This document shows positions 5,688 to 6,652 of a stretch of 6,652 nucleotides of DNA, one piece after another; within the stretch, counting starts at the first letter, position 1, and each line of letters opens with the position of its first letter. The DNA is taken from the NCBI GenBank assembly GCA_018055515.1, contig JAGPHL010000145.1:1-6652 (forward strand). Direction: 5' to 3'. The notes under the pieces were generated by a model. It searched no databases. It was not told the origin of the DNA and saw nothing but the letters and a program-made list of their open reading frames with translations. Origin of the DNA: Anaerolineae bacterium (GTDB lineage: Bacteria; Chloroflexota; Anaerolineae; B4-G1; SLSP01). Made by a program: the position numbers and the translations under genes.

Positions 5688-6652
5688 ATGACTGTAGACG
5701 AAGCTACCATCGGGGCGCCGGCGCGAAAATACAAGGAGATGGGCCGGATTGAGCGCTTCCTGGGCCACGACACGTATCGGATCCTGAGAAATCTGTTCAG
5801 AAACCCCATCTCGGTGTTAGGGCTGGTGCTGTTGGGCCTCTTTGTGCTGATTGCCCTCGCGGCGCCCGTGCTCGCGCCGGTAAGGGAAGGGCAAGATCCC
5901 TACCGCATTCCCCGCGATGGCTATGGCGCGGTCCCGCAGCCGCCGGGAACGATCTGGAAGACCCGGCAGCCTCCCATTCCCTTCTGGTGGAAATATGTGA
6001 TGCCCGCCGATAAAGAGAATCAATGGGTTCACATCATGGGCACTGCCAGCGGACAATGGGACATCTGGTATGGGGTGATCTGGGGGACGCGCACGGCCCT
6101 GCAGGTTGGCCTGCTCATCACCGCGGTCGGCGCAATTGTGGGAATCGCATTGGGCGCGATCTCGGCCTACTATGGCGGCGCCGTGGATATGGTGATCATG
6201 CGTATCGCCGATGTGTTCATGGCCTTCCCCTTCACGCTGGCAGCCATGACGCTTTCCGCGGTGCTCACGCCGGTGCTGGGGAAGGGCATCCTCGCGCCCA
6301 TGATCGCGCTGATGGCCTTCAGCTGGACGGGTTTCGCCCGTCTGTTACGGAGCGATATTCTCTCCGTGCGCGAGCGGGAGTACGTCCTGGCTGCCCGCGT
6401 CACCGGCGTGAAGGATGGGCGCATCCTTTTCCGACACGTGCTGCCCAACGCCATCTTCCCCACGCTGGTGCTGGGTTCGATGCGCATCGGCAGCTACGTG
6501 ATCACTTTCGCCGGGCTCAGCTTCCTGGGCATCGGGGCTGAGGTCGGCTATGCTGACTGGGGACAGTTGCTCTCGTTCGCGCGGGACTGGATGACGAACC
6601 TGAGCACGTACTGGTACATCGTGGTCTACCCCGGCGTGACGTTGATTCTCTT
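5688..6652 (+). CDS. dppC: Peptide-type ABC importer permease, DppC/OppC-like (3' end missing)
   Basis: The frame is open to the window end; 321 residues are visible and roughly 30-40 should be missing, judged from the family's usual end after the last membrane span. It is the second channel subunit. Residues 1-38 are a cytoplasmic N-terminal tail with RNLFRNPISVLGL, typical of OppC. Membrane spans are near 39-63, 136-161, 170-196, 199-219 and 260-282, with the sixth starting about 308. The EAA loop is at 231-255 (EYVLAARVTG, then HVLPNA). GLSFLGIG and YADWGQLL (276-295) are strongly conserved family motifs. Two oddities: the external segment 64-115 is about twice the usual length, and the usual GTDxxGRD motif reads GTASGQWD (118-125). 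The ATG at 5688 follows AGGAGG (5673-5678) by nine bases and lies 18 bases after dppB, so the two are co-transcribed. Confidence 0.95.
   Translation, partial: MTVDEATIGAPARKYKEMGRIERFLGHDTYRILRNLFRNPISVLGLVLLGLFVLIALAAPVLAPVREGQDPYRIPRDGYGAVPQPPGTIWKTRQPPIPFWWKYVMPADKENQWVHIMGTASGQWDIWYGVIWGTRTALQVGLLITAVGAIVGIALGAISAYYGGAVDMVIMRIADVFMAFPFTLAAMTLSAVLTPVLGKGILAPMIALMAFSWTGFARLLRSDILSVREREYVLAARVTGVKDGRILFRHVLPNAIFPTLVLGSMRIGSYVITFAGLSFLGIGAEVGYADWGQLLSFARDWMTNLSTYWYIVVYPGVTLIL

Noticed and set aside
6023..6541. 172-codon plus-strand frame within dppC
   Set aside because: It is a shifted frame of DppC, whose own frame contains the EAA loop and the other conserved permease motifs.
1..6652. Mobile element, CRISPR, tRNA/rRNA, toxin-antitoxin or defence genes
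   Set aside because: No transposase motifs, spaced repeat array, cloverleaf or rRNA-like sequence was seen; the coding content is fully explained by one transporter operon.

Overview
The window carries one continuous plus-strand operon for an oligopeptide/dipeptide-type ABC importer (peptide/opine/nickel family, PepT). The order is ATPase (dppD-like), ATPase (dppF-like), substrate-binding lipoprotein, permease (dppB-like), permease (dppC-like, cut by the window end). All five genes point the same way. The two ATPase genes overlap by 4 bases (ATGA), 138 bases separate the second ATPase from the lipoprotein, 74 separate the lipoprotein from dppB, and 18 separate dppB from dppC. Every gene has a clear purine-rich Shine-Dalgarno sequence.

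Organism: a GC-rich bacterium, most likely a member of the Chloroflexota (Anaerolineae or Caldilineae-like). The best clue is the binding protein. Directly after its lipobox cysteine comes a linker of TPTP, VVETVVVT and VVEVVVTATPAP-like stretches, a style I associate with Chloroflexota solute-binding lipoproteins. This is inference from recalled families, not from a search.

Layout: bases 1-349 hold no convincing gene and probably form the 5' regulatory region; it is relatively AT-rich towards 180-350 and has two weak promoter candidates. Bases 350-2379 encode the two nucleotide-binding subunits, each with a complete set of ATPase motifs and a C-terminal four-cysteine domain like the [4Fe-4S]-binding tail known in some DppD/OppD proteins. 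Bases 2380-2517 are an unusual intercistronic spacer with a palindrome, three TGATAyG repeats, a 12-base perfect Shine-Dalgarno sequence not attached to an evident gene, and a G/T-only tract. Bases 2518-4530 encode a large (670 aa) family 5 solute-binding lipoprotein. Bases 4550-4585 form a 12-bp perfect hairpin before dppB. Bases 4605-6652 encode the two permeases.

How it works together: the lipoprotein captures a substrate (peptide or other small solute, not predictable here) outside the membrane and hands it to the DppB/DppC channel; DppD and DppF hydrolyse ATP to drive import. The hairpin and the spacer before the lipoprotein gene probably help set unequal expression of the binding protein and the membrane subunits.

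I see no mobile element, CRISPR array, RNA gene, toxin-antitoxin or defence module. The window is essentially a well-preserved transporter operon; the points of interest are its gene order, its intercistronic signals, and the divergent external segments of the permeases and binding protein.
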